The notes below the pieces were generated by a model that was given only the letters and a program-made list of their open reading frames with translations, was not told where the DNA came from and did no database searches. The position numbers and the translations under genes are program-made. From CAMLJR01 sp964500675 (GTDB lineage: Bacteria > Pseudomonadota > Gammaproteobacteria > Pseudomonadales > CAMLJR01), in assembly GCA_964500675.1 (NCBI GenBank), contig CAZCNY010000002.1:186001-250000 (forward strand): a stretch of DNA of 64,000 nucleotides, in the 5' to 3' direction. Position 1 is the first letter of the stretch. Every line of letters starts with the position of its first letter. Of the stretch, positions 53,024-61,640 are shown piece by piece.

Positions 53024-55333
53024 ATGCTGAGCAAAGACCTTGAGGTCACGCTGAACCAAGCTTTTAAAGGCGCTCGGTTGAAACGGCATGAGTTCATGAC
53101 CGTCGAGCATTTGTTGTTGGCGCTGATCGATAACGATGTGGCGGCAAAAGTATTGCGAGCGTGCGGCGCCGACCTAAGTAAACTCCGCAGCGAGCTCACC
53201 GATTTTGTCGACTCGACGACACCGCTCATTCCCGACGGCGATCCGCACCGCGAAACGCAGCCCACACTCGGCTTTCAGCGCGTGTTGCAGCGCGCGGTTT
53301 TTCATGTGCAATCATCCGGTAAAAAGGAGGTCACGGGCGCCAATGTGCTGGTCGCGATTTTCAGCGAACAGGAAAGTCAGGCTGTTTATTTTCTGAAGCA
53401 ACAAAGCGTGGCGCGGCTCGATGTGGTGAACTACATCACGCACGGCATTTCCAAAGTGGCCGATAGCGGCTCCGAGCACGGTTTGGAGCATAGTCGCGAG
53501 CAGTCCGACGAGGAGCAGATCGGTAGCAGTGGCGAAAGCGAACGCAGCCCGCTTGAAGCTTACGCGAGCAATTTGAACGAAGAGGCGCGATCAGGTCGTA
53601 TCGATCCACTCGTCGGTCGTATCGATGAAGTGGAGCGCGTCGCGCAGATTTTGTCGCGTCGCCGCAAAAACAATCCGCTGCTGGTCGGTGAATCGGGTGT
53701 CGGTAAAACCGCGATCGCGGAAGGCCTGGCGAAAATGATTATCGACGGTGAGGTACCCGAGATACTCAAGGATAGCGTGGTGTATTCGCTCGACCTGGGC
53801 TCGTTGCTCGCCGGTACCAAATACCGCGGCGATTTCGAGAAACGCTTTAAAGGCTTGCTCGCCGAGCTCAAGAAGCGTCCCAAGGCCATATTATTTATCG
53901 ATGAGATTCACACCATCATCGGCGCCGGCGCCGCATCGGGCGGTGTCATGGATGCCTCGAATCTATTGAAACCGTTGCTGACTTCTGGGCAGATGCGTTG
54001 TATCGGCTCGACCACGTTCCAGGAGTACCGCGGCATTTTCGAAAAGGATCGCGCGCTGAGTCGGCGCTTCCAGAAAGTCGATGTCAGCGAGCCAAGCGTC
54101 GAGGATACGTACCATATCCTGCGTGGCCTCAAAAGCCGCTTCGAAGAGCACCACGGTTTACGCTATACGGACAAAGCGCTACAGGTAGCGGCTGAATTGT
54201 CGGCGCGCTATATCACCGATCGATTCCTGCCCGATAAAGCGATCGATGTGATCGACGAAGCCGGCGCTTATCAACAGCTGCAGGCGCCGAGCAAGCGTAA
54301 GAAGGTTATCAACGTGCCCGAAATCGAGGCGGTGGTAGCGAAAATTGCACGAATTCCACCCAAGACCGTATCGTCCGATGATCGCGAGTCGCTGCAGAAA
54401 CTCGAAGATAACCTCAAGATGGTGGTGTTTGGCCAAGACGAAGCGATCGGTGCGTTGGCGACCTCGATCAAGCTCGCACGCGCGGGACTGAAACCCGTCG
54501 AGAAACCGATCGGTTCGTTCCTGCTCGCAGGGCCGACCGGCGTCGGCAAAACCGAGGTCAGCCGTCAGCTTGCAAAAATTCTCGGCCTTGAATTGATCCG
54601 CTTCGATATGTCCGAGTACATGGAGCGCCATACCGTGTCGCGGCTGATCGGGGCGCCGCCGGGCTATATCGGCTTCGATCAGGGAGGGCTATTGACCGAC
54701 GCAGTCACCAAACATCCGCACAGTGTGGTGCTGCTCGATGAGATCGAGAAGGCGCACCCTGAGGTATTCAATTTGCTGTTGCAGGTGATGGATCACGGCA
54801 CGCTAACGGACAACAACGGTCGCAAGGCCGATTTCCGCAATGTGATTTTGGTGATGACCACCAACGCGGGCGCCGAGAGCATCAGCCGCCGCAGCATCGG
54901 GTTTTCCGAGCAGGATCATCACACCGACGCCACGGAAGCGATCAATCGCATGTTTACACCGGAATTCCGCAACCGTTTGGATGCGGTGGTCACATTCAAA
55001 CCGCTGCCCGAATCGATCGTACTCAGTGTGGTCGACAAATTCCTCGTCGAATTGCAAAGCCAGCTCGATGACAAACGTGTGCATTTGGTTGTCGATGACG
55101 AAGCGCGACATTGGCTGGTGCAGCAAGGCTACGACAAGCACATGGGAGCGCGTCCGCTCGCACGCGTGATACAAGAGCACATCAAGAAGCCGTTGGCCGA
55201 AATGGTGTTGTTCGGCAATCTTGCGGAAAATGGCGGCACCGTGCATGTCGAGCTGCAAAACGGCGAGCTGGTGCTGACGGCGGAACCCGAGCCGAAGGAA
55301 CAGAAAGAGGTGAAAGAGAAAGAACAGAAATAG
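53024..55333 (+). CDS. clpA: ClpA, ATPase of the ClpAP protease
   Basis: 769-aa AAA+ unfoldase. N-domain (1-150), D1 with Walker A GESGVGKT, D2 with GPTGVGKT and Walker B VVLLDEIEKAHPE. IGL-type loop binding ClpP is represented by the segment around RRSIGF near 620. The C-terminus ends in an unusual Lys/Glu-rich tail (PKEQKEVKEKEQK) built from short near-repeats. It acts with ClpS on substrates marked by Aat and Bpt, both encoded 1-2 kb downstream. Confidence 0.97.
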   Translation: MLSKDLEVTLNQAFKGARLKRHEFMTVEHLLLALIDNDVAAKVLRACGADLSKLRSELTDFVDSTTPLIPDGDPHRETQPTLGFQRVLQRAVFHVQSSGKKEVTGANVLVAIFSEQESQAVYFLKQQSVARLDVVNYITHGISKVADSGSEHGLEHSREQSDEEQIGSSGESERSPLEAYASNLNEEARSGRIDPLVGRIDEVERVAQILSRRRKNNPLLVGESGVGKTAIAEGLAKMIIDGEVPEILKDSVVYSLDLGSLLAGTKYRGDFEKRFKGLLAELKKRPKAILFIDEIHTIIGAGAASGGVMDASNLLKPLLTSGQMRCIGSTTFQEYRGIFEKDRALSRRFQKVDVSEPSVEDTYHILRGLKSRFEEHHGLRYTDKALQVAAELSARYITDRFLPDKAIDVIDEAGAYQQLQAPSKRKKVINVPEIEAVVAKIARIPPKTVSSDDRESLQKLEDNLKMVVFGQDEAIGALATSIKLARAGLKPVEKPIGSFLLAGPTGVGKTEVSRQLAKILGLELIRFDMSEYMERHTVSRLIGAPPGYIGFDQGGLLTDAVTKHPHSVVLLDEIEKAHPEVFNLLLQVMDHGTLTDNNGRKADFRNVILVMTTNAGAESISRRSIGFSEQDHHTDATEAINRMFTPEFRNRLDAVVTFKPLPESIVLSVVDKFLVELQSQLDDKRVHLVVDDEARHWLVQQGYDKHMGARPLARVIQEHIKKPLAEMVLFGNLAENGGTVHVELQNGELVLTAEPEPKEQKEVKEKEQK

Positions 55334-55363
55334 TTCGATATCGCGGTTTAAACGGCACAAAAC

Positions 55364-55388
55364 AAAAAGCCCGCACTGCGGGCTTTTT
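55364..55388. terminator. Bidirectional terminator between clpA and infA
   Basis: AAAAAGCCCGC-ACT-GCGGGCTTTTT, a perfect stem with A- and T-runs on both sides, serves the convergent clpA and infA transcripts. Confidence 0.93.
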
Positions 55389-55431
55389 GTTGTTACGAGA
55401 GGGGAGTTTATTGTTTTTGAAAAAGCTGAAC

Positions 55432-55650
55432 TTAGCGCGCGCGATAGGTGATGCGAGCTTTGCTCAAATCGTAGGGAGTCAATTCAACTTTAACTTTGTC
55501 GCCGGTGAGGATGCGGATGTAGTTCTTGCGCATTTTGCCTGAAATATGCGCAGTCACAACATGGCCATTTTCGAGCTTGACGCGGAAGGTCGTGTTGGGA
55601 AGCGTATCGATCACTTCACCTTCCATTTCAATTTGGTCTTCTTTCGCCAT
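55432..55650 (-). CDS. infA: Translation initiation factor IF-1
   Basis: 72-aa OB-fold protein: AKEDQIEMEGEVIDTLPNTTFRV, then HISGKMRKNYIRILTGDKVKVELTPYDL and the RITYR end. Exact family length. Located between clpA and the N-degron transferases as in Pseudomonas. Confidence 0.98.
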   Translation of the reverse strand: MAKEDQIEMEGEVIDTLPNTTFRVKLENGHVVTAHISGKMRKNYIRILTGDKVKVELTPYDLSKARITYRAR

Positions 55651-55745
55651 GCAGCGGTTACCTCAAGTGCGTCATTTTTGACGCCCGGAATGTTCGTCAA
55701 GGGGGTGCGGATTCAAAAGTGCGCGCATTTTGCCCTAAACCGGAG

Positions 55746-55781
55746 GTTTTCGCAAAACTACTTGTTTTCGCAACGCTACTC
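55746..55781. repeat. 18-bp tandem duplication past the bpt stop
   Basis: GTTTTCGCAAAACTACTT at 55746 and GTTTTCGCAACGCTACTC at 55764 match at 15 of 18 positions. About 25 bp beyond the bpt stop on the minus strand, in the infA upstream region. Confidence 0.65.
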
Positions 55782-55806
55782 GAGGAAAGCCGATCGCTGT
55801 AGTGCG

Positions 55807-56601
55807 TCAGGTCAGCGTGACCCAGCGGTTATTGACGAGCAGCTCGATCGGACGGTACTCGATCTTGTACGACATTTTGCGGCACTGCTTGATCCAGTAG
55901 CCCAGATAGACATTCGGCAGGTTGAGTTCGCGCGCGCGCTGAATTTGCCACAGCACGGCAAAGACGCCGAGACTGCGCTCTTTAACGTCTGGATCAAAGA
56001 AGCTATAGATGGCGGAAAGACCGTTGCTCATAACATCGACCACCGCCACGGCGAGCAGCTTTTGTTGTCTGGAAATGCCCGCTCGCTCGTAAAAACCGGC
56101 CTGCTCATTAAATTCGGCCTGCTCATAAAAACAATAATAATGCGTTAAGTCCCACTCGCGCGTCAGAAATGAATCAAATTGCTGGCGCGTCGGCGGATAC
56201 ATATCGCCATCGCGGTGGCGGCCTTCGATATATTTTTCATACAGCGCGTAGTACTCGTCGCCATGCAATACCGTGCGATCGATGACCGTGAGATCGGCAT
56301 TGCGATTCAAAACGCGCCGTTGGCGGCGATCAGGCTCGAAGCGATCGACAGGAATACGCGCGGGCACGCAGGAGTTGCAACGCGAGCAATGCGGCCGATA
56401 GAGATGCGGGCCGCTGCGGCGAAACCCCATTTCCGAAAGCTGGCTGTAGGTATTGCTATCCATCGGCGCGGCGGGATCGATAAATAACGTCGTCGCCTGC
56501 TGATCGGGTAGGTAGCTGCACGCATGCGGGTGCGTTGCAAACACTTTGAGTGTCGAAAGAATCGTCACTGCAAACGCCTCATGCTTTAACTTGTCAATCA
56601 A
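55807..56601 (-). CDS. bpt: Aspartate/glutamate leucyltransferase (Bpt; ATE-like)
   Basis: 264-aa aminoacyl-tRNA-protein transferase that adds Leu to N-terminal Asp/Glu, making ClpS-recognised degrons. The Cys motif HACSYLPDQQATTLFID, the PHCSRCNSCVPARIPV cluster and the LSAIYSFFDPDV block identify the ATE/BPT family. Residues about 159-176 contain three 6-residue repeats (YEQAEF, NEQAGF, YERAGI) in a loop before KLLAVAVVDV, not expected in the family. Confidence 0.93.
   Translation of the reverse strand: MIDKLKHEAFAVTILSTLKVFATHPHACSYLPDQQATTLFIDPAAPMDSNTYSQLSEMGFRRSGPHLYRPHCSRCNSCVPARIPVDRFEPDRRQRRVLNRNADLTVIDRTVLHGDEYYALYEKYIEGRHRDGDMYPPTRQQFDSFLTREWDLTHYYCFYEQAEFNEQAGFYERAGISRQQKLLAVAVVDVMSNGLSAIYSFFDPDVKERSLGVFAVLWQIQRARELNLPNVYLGYWIKQCRKMSYKIEYRPIELLVNNRWVTLT
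56074..56127 (-). repeat. 18-bp in-frame tandem repeat within bpt
   Basis: Three 18-bp units at 56110-56127, 56092-56109 and 56074-56091 (minus order) encode [YN]E[QR]A[EG][FI]. They keep the reading frame. Confidence 0.85.
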
Positions 56602-56651
56602 TTACATTTTCTTGATGTATTTGATTGGGTGAATAGTCCCTGAAACTACCT

Positions 56652-57359
56652 CTATCCTTCGAACCGCCAAGCACGGCTGTTGCAGTCCAGAATGCGATTG
56701 GTGTGCTGCTCCAACAGTTTTACGAAACTAGAACGCGCAATCGTGCTTGCTCCCATCGAGTGTAGATGGGGGTTGCTGACTTGGCAGTCTATCACGGCAA
56801 ATCCCCATTTCAGCAATTGCTGACACAGCCGAATCAGCGCCACTTTGGAAGCATTTTCTTCGCGGCTGAACATCGATTCGCCGAAAAATACCGCGCCCAG
56901 CGCAATGCCATAGAGACCTCCAACCAATCTGTGCGTTTCGTTGGACCACACCTCGATCGAATGCGCATAACCCAGCTCATGCAGTTTGCAGTAAGCGTTG
57001 TGCATGGCCGGCGTGATCCACGTGCCGTCGCGCCGCGCGGTAATTTCAGCGCAGCCGTGCATAACCCCGGCAAAATCCGTGTCCATCCGCACACAAAAGC
57101 GCTCGTTTTGCAGCGCTTTACGCATGCTGCGCGAAATATGGATGTGTGTCGGGAACAGAACGGCGCGCGGATCGGGCGACCACCACAGAATCGGTTGATC
57201 GTCTTGATACCACGGAAAAATACCGCGCCGGTAGGCGGCGAGAATACGCTCGGGACGCAGATCGCCGCCGAATGCGAGCAGTCCGTTGGGCTCGTCGAGC
57301 GCCTGCGCAACGGCCGGAAACCAGAAGCTATTCCAGTCCAGCCGTGGCAGCGTCATCAT
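56652..57359 (-). CDS. aat: Leucyl/phenylalanyl-tRNA-protein transferase
   Basis: 235-aa transferase adding Leu/Phe to N-terminal Lys/Arg. Motifs: FPAVAQALDEPNGLLAFGGDL, YRRGIFPWYQDDQPILWWSPDPRAVLFP, GTWITPAMHNAYCKLHELGYAHSIEVW and FFGESMFSREENASKVAL. The length is typical. Works with Bpt, ClpS and ClpA of the same block in the N-degron pathway. Confidence 0.97.
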   Translation of the reverse strand: MMTLPRLDWNSFWFPAVAQALDEPNGLLAFGGDLRPERILAAYRRGIFPWYQDDQPILWWSPDPRAVLFPTHIHISRSMRKALQNERFCVRMDTDFAGVMHGCAEITARRDGTWITPAMHNAYCKLHELGYAHSIEVWSNETHRLVGGLYGIALGAVFFGESMFSREENASKVALIRLCQQLLKWGFAVIDCQVSNPHLHSMGASTIARSSFVKLLEQHTNRILDCNSRAWRFEG

Positions 57360-57362
57360 GAT

Positions 57363-57392
57363 GATTAAAGCCTATGTGATTGAAACCTATTC
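57363..57392. repeat. 15-bp degenerate tandem duplication between trxB and aat
   Basis: GATTAAAGCCTATGT and GATTGAAACCTATTC match at 11 of 15 positions; ten bases past the trxB stop on the minus strand. Confidence 0.45.
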
Positions 57393-57402
57393 CCTGTGAA
57401 AA

Positions 57403-58383
57403 TCAGGCGAGACCATCGAGATATTTTTCAGCATCGAGTGCCGCCATACAGCCGAAGCCGGCCGAGGTGACAGCCTGGCGGTAGACGTGATCGGCGGCAT
57501 CGCCCGCGGCGAAAACGCCTGGAATATTGGTTGCGGTGGCGAAGCCTTCAAGTCCCGTGCGCACTTTGATGTAGCCGTTGTGCATATCGATCTGGCCGTC
57601 GAATATTCCCGTGTTCGGCACATGGCCGATCGCGATGAAAACACCCGCGACGTCGATCTGCTGCTTGCTGCTGTCCTGCGTGCTCACGAGCCGAAGCCCG
57701 GTGACGCCGCTGGCATCGCCTAACACTTCGTCGAGCGTGTGATTCCAGATAATGCGGATATTGCCGTTGCGTTCTTTTTCGAACAGCTTGTCCTGCATGA
57801 TTTTTTCGGCGCGCAGCGTATCGCGGCGGTGCACGAGTGTGACTTGCGCGCAAATATTGGCCAGATACAGCGCTTCTTCAACCGCTGTGTTGCCGCCGCC
57901 GATCACGGCGACATTTTGTTTCTTGTAGAAAAATCCATCGCAGGTCGCGCATGCGCTGACGCCTTTACCCATAAAATGTTGCTCGGAGGGCAGACCTAAA
58001 TATTGTGCCGAGGCGCCCGTGGCGATGATCAGCGCATCGCAGCTGTAAGTAGCGCTGCCGCCTTTGAGCAAGAACGGGCGCTGCGTCAGCACGGCCTCTT
58101 CGATATGATCGAAAATAATTTGCGTGTTGAAGCGCTCGGCGTGTTGTTGCATGCGCTGCATGAGTTCGGGGCCTTGCAAACCGTGAACATCGCCGGGCCA
58201 ATTATCGACCTCGGTGGTGGTGGTTAATTGACCGCCTTGTTGCAGACCCGTGATAACGACCGGATTCAAATTGGCGCGCGCGGCGTAAACGGCCGCGGTA
58301 TAGCCGGCGGGGCCGGAGCCGAGAATGATCAAACGGTGATGCTGTGGAGCGGTCATGGTTACGGCTGTCATAGGGGCATCCAA
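57403..58383 (-). CDS. trxB: Thioredoxin reductase
   Basis: 326-aa FAD/NADPH disulfide reductase. FAD motif GSGPAGYTAAVYAARA, redox CATC in SACATCDGFFYKK (near 144), NADPH motif GGGNTAVEEALYLA, and C-terminal GVFAAGDAADHVYRQAVTSAGFGCMAALDAEKYL. The first seven residues before TAPQHHRL may not be translated, as an internal ATG occurs at residue 8. Confidence 0.96.
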   Translation of the reverse strand: MDAPMTAVTMTAPQHHRLIILGSGPAGYTAAVYAARANLNPVVITGLQQGGQLTTTTEVDNWPGDVHGLQGPELMQRMQQHAERFNTQIIFDHIEEAVLTQRPFLLKGGSATYSCDALIIATGASAQYLGLPSEQHFMGKGVSACATCDGFFYKKQNVAVIGGGNTAVEEALYLANICAQVTLVHRRDTLRAEKIMQDKLFEKERNGNIRIIWNHTLDEVLGDASGVTGLRLVSTQDSSKQQIDVAGVFIAIGHVPNTGIFDGQIDMHNGYIKVRTGLEGFATATNIPGVFAAGDAADHVYRQAVTSAGFGCMAALDAEKYLDGLA

Positions 58384-58582
58384 AGTCAGAACGGATTCGA
58401 AGATTGTCAGCGATCATACTGGAAGAGGCTTTCGCAGCAAAAGCCGCAATCGACTTTAAAAGTCACAATCGCCTGCGGGCGGTAAAAACAGCCGCAGGGT
58501 GTTAATATGACGCCGATTTTTCCAATTCCAAGCCGGATTTTTGGCCACCGGGTAATTATTTAATTAGAGCGCGGAATTACGA

Positions 58583-60967
58583 TTGAGCAGATCCAGCAGC
58601 AGCGCTACCGCCAATAACAAGGTTATCGACAAAAAACGGGTGCTCGACAAAAAACGCTTGCGTTTACGCGAAGGCGCGTTCATCGGTCTGGTCGCCGCCT
58701 GTTTGTATTTGTTGATCGCATTGCTTTCATATCACACCGAAGATCCGGGCTGGTCGCGCACGGGCAGCGGTGATCGCATTCGCAATACCGGCGGTCCGTT
58801 TGGCGCGTGGCTGGCCGATGTGTTTTTTTCGCTATTCGGTTACATGGCGTATTTGTTTCCCGCGTTGATCGGCTATCGCGCGTGGATTTTGTATCGCGAT
58901 CGCCATCGCGAGGATGGCTTCGACTGGCCCGGTTTTGTCGTGCGCGTGATTGGTCTCACGCTCATCATGATTGCAAGCACCGCGCTTGCGACCATTGCTT
59001 CGGGCGTAGAGGGCGCCAGCGTGCACAATGCGCTGCCATTCGGCGCAGGCGGCGTGCTTGGGCAGGCGGTCGGTGGCGCCGCGCTAAAGGCGCTCAGCAG
59101 TGTCGGCAGCCGCCTCATCATGGTCGCGATTTTGTTGTTCGGACTCACCGTGTTCGCCGATATTTCATGGCTTAAATTGATGGATCAAATCGGCGCGCTG
59201 ATTTTGCGCGGCAGCGAAAAATTTTGGGAGTGGTTGCAGTATTACCGCGAACGCAGCGACCGCGAACGCAGCGATCGCGAAATGCAAAAACATCGGCAGG
59301 AGGCGCTAGCCAAGCAAAAAGAACGCGAGAAAGAAAAAGCGCCGATTAAAATCACACCGCCGCCGGCACCGCCGCCAATACCGGTAAAAAGCGAGCGCAT
59401 TCAACGCGAAAAGCAGCAATCGTTGTTCGATAACAATTCGATTACAACGTTGCCAACGCTCGAATTGCTCGATGAAGCCGATCACTCGAACAAAAAAGGC
59501 TATTCGACGGAAACGCTCGAAGGGATGTCGAAGCTGCTCGAAATTAAATTGGCCGATTTCGGTGTCAGCGCCGAAGTCGTCGCGGTATTGCCGGGTCCCG
59601 TCATCACGCGTTTTGAAATTCAACCGGCGGCGGGAACCAAAGCGAGCAAGATTGTCGGTCTGGCAAAAGATCTGGCGCGCTCGCTCGCGGTGATCAGCGT
59701 GCGCGTGGTCGAAGTGATTCCGGGCAAATCGGTGATGGGTATCGAAATCCCGAACGAGGATCGCGAGGTCGTCAACTTTCGCGAAGTGCTCGCCTCGAAA
59801 GCGTATGAAGACGCGAAGTCGCCGATCACACTCGCACTTGGTCACGATATCAGCGGCGAACCGATTGTCGCCGATCTTGCGCGCATGCCGCACTTGCTCG
59901 TCGCGGGTACGACGGGTTCGGGTAAATCGGTCGGCGTGAACGCGATGCTGTTGAGCATTTTGTTCAAAGCTACGCCCGCCGACGTGCGCTTGATCATGGT
60001 CGATCCAAAAATGCTGGAATTGTCGGTATACGAAGGCATTCCGCATCTGCTCGCACCCGTCATCACCGATATGAAAGATGCGGCGGCGGGATTACGCTGG
60101 TGTGTTGCGGAAATGGAGCGCCGCTACAAATTGATGGCTGCGCTCGGTGTGCGCAATCTCGCGGGCTTCAATCGCAAATTGCTGGACGCGATGCAAGCGG
60201 GCACGCCGATCACCGATCCATTTTGGAAACCCGAAGATAATTATCAAGCCGGCGAAGAAATTGCGAAGGCACCGAATTTAGAAACGCTGCCGATGATTGT
60301 CGTCGTTATCGACGAGTTTGCCGACATGATGATGATCGTCGGTAAAAAAGTGGAAGAGTTGATTGCACGCATCGCGCAAAAAGCGCGCGCGGCCGGCATT
60401 CATTTAATTCTCGCCACGCAGCGGCCTTCGGTCGATGTCATCACGGGTTTGATCAAAGCGAATATTCCGACGCGCATCGCGTTTCAAGTTTCGTCGCGCA
60501 TCGATTCGCGCACGATCCTCGATCAGGGCGGCGCCGAACAATTGCTCGGCCACGGCGATATGTTGTATATGCCGCCCGGCAGCGGTCTGCCCGTGCGCGT
60601 GCACGGCGCATTCGTTTCCGATGATGAAGTGCATCGTGTGGTCGCCGATTGGAAACGGCGCGGCCAACCCGATTACATCGATGGTTTGCTCGAAGAGGGC
60701 AACAATTACGATGGCGTGCCCGGTTTCACTTCCGGCGGTGATGGCGAAGAGGGCGGCGATGCCGAGACCGATGAACTCTACGACCAGGCTGTCAATTTCG
60801 TTTGCGAAACGCGACGCGCATCAATTTCCGCTGTGCAGCGCAAATTCCGTATCGGCTACAACCGCGCCGCGCGTTTGATCGAGGCGATGGAGGCCGCGGG
60901 TGTTGTCACTTCGATGAACCACAATGGCAGTCGCGAAGTGCTGGCACCGCCAGCACCTAGAGATTAA
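58583..60967 (+). CDS. ftsK: DNA translocase FtsK
   Basis: 794-aa chromosome translocase at the division septum. Four or five N-terminal transmembrane helices (about 32-190), a charged linker (about 210-310), then the RecA-like motor with Walker A AGTTGSGKS (near 448) and VVVIDEFADMMM. The C-terminal gamma winged helix (DELYDQAVNFV then SAVQRKFRIGYNRAARLIE) reads KOPS. TTG start at 58583. The linker holds a 15-bp RERSD repeat and the 3' end is duplicated past the stop. Confidence 0.96.
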   Translation: MSRSSSSATANNKVIDKKRVLDKKRLRLREGAFIGLVAACLYLLIALLSYHTEDPGWSRTGSGDRIRNTGGPFGAWLADVFFSLFGYMAYLFPALIGYRAWILYRDRHREDGFDWPGFVVRVIGLTLIMIASTALATIASGVEGASVHNALPFGAGGVLGQAVGGAALKALSSVGSRLIMVAILLFGLTVFADISWLKLMDQIGALILRGSEKFWEWLQYYRERSDRERSDREMQKHRQEALAKQKEREKEKAPIKITPPPAPPPIPVKSERIQREKQQSLFDNNSITTLPTLELLDEADHSNKKGYSTETLEGMSKLLEIKLADFGVSAEVVAVLPGPVITRFEIQPAAGTKASKIVGLAKDLARSLAVISVRVVEVIPGKSVMGIEIPNEDREVVNFREVLASKAYEDAKSPITLALGHDISGEPIVADLARMPHLLVAGTTGSGKSVGVNAMLLSILFKATPADVRLIMVDPKMLELSVYEGIPHLLAPVITDMKDAAAGLRWCVAEMERRYKLMAALGVRNLAGFNRKLLDAMQAGTPITDPFWKPEDNYQAGEEIAKAPNLETLPMIVVVIDEFADMMMIVGKKVEELIARIAQKARAAGIHLILATQRPSVDVITGLIKANIPTRIAFQVSSRIDSRTILDQGGAEQLLGHGDMLYMPPGSGLPVRVHGAFVSDDEVHRVVADWKRRGQPDYIDGLLEEGNNYDGVPGFTSGGDGEEGGDAETDELYDQAVNFVCETRRASISAVQRKFRIGYNRAARLIEAMEAAGVVTSMNHNGSREVLAPPAPRD
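59246..59284 (+). repeat. 15-bp in-frame tandem repeat in the FtsK linker
   Basis: CGCGAACGCAGCGA[CT] at 59246 and 59261 plus a partial third unit at 59276, encoding RERSD-RERSD-REM. Confidence 0.75.
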
Positions 60968-60998
60968 AGTGCCGGCACCGCCGGCGCCGAGGGATTAA
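60938..60998 (+). repeat. Duplicated 3' end of ftsK including the stop codon
   Basis: A 30-bp segment at 60938-60967 (last codons VLAPPAPRD and TAA) is repeated at 60969-60998 with 25 of 30 matches. The second copy still reads VPAPPAPRD-stop in its own frame and ends just before the lolA start. Confidence 0.85.
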
Positions 60999-61001
60999 TT
61001 A

Positions 61002-61640
61002 ATGCGCGTTATCGCCGTCCTTTTCATTGTATTATTTTCGTCTCTGGGTTTCTTTTCGCAAAAATGCTTTGCCGATGACGCCGCGTTGCAGCGGCTCGCT
61101 GCGCTGCTCGATCCCGTGAAATCGTTGCAGGCGAATTTTGTGCAAACCGTCAGCGATGCCGACAACAAAGTGCTGCAAACCTCGCAGGGCACCATCGCTG
61201 TGAAACGCGGCAATCGCCTGCGTTGGGAAACCACTTCGCCGTTTGCCTACTTGATCGTCACCGATGGCAATGAAATGTGGCGCTACGATCACGATTTGGA
61301 GCAGGCGACGCGGCAGAAATTCAGCGGTCAATTGGCTGATGCACCCGCTCTCATCTTGAGCGGTGAAACGCAGCGCATCAAAGCGAATTACGCGGTGACG
61401 CGCGAGCAGGGTGCCGCGGGCGAGTATTTTCATTTGGTGCCGAAACAAAAAGATGCGTTGTTTCGTGCGCTGACATTGGTATTCACGAATAATGGCATTT
61501 CGCAATTGATCTTGCAGGACAACCTCGATCAGCGCACCGATATTCGCTTCAATTCGCTGGTGAGCAACCCCGTGCTGGCCGATAACTTATTCCACTTTGA
61601 GCCGCCGCAAGGCGTCGACGTGGTTATCGATGAGCCGTAA
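61002..61640 (+). CDS. lolA: Outer-membrane lipoprotein carrier protein LolA
   Basis: 212-aa periplasmic chaperone ferrying lipoproteins from LolCDE to LolB. Signal peptide about 1-24 (ending CFA-D). Mature motifs LLDPVKSLQANFVQTVSDADNKVLQTSQGTIAVKRGNRLRWE and the WRYDHDLEQ segment are typical. Follows ftsK as in Pseudomonas and overlaps rarA by 11 bp. Confidence 0.95.
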   Translation: MRVIAVLFIVLFSSLGFFSQKCFADDAALQRLAALLDPVKSLQANFVQTVSDADNKVLQTSQGTIAVKRGNRLRWETTSPFAYLIVTDGNEMWRYDHDLEQATRQKFSGQLADAPALILSGETQRIKANYAVTREQGAAGEYFHLVPKQKDALFRALTLVFTNNGISQLILQDNLDQRTDIRFNSLVSNPVLADNLFHFEPPQGVDVVIDEP

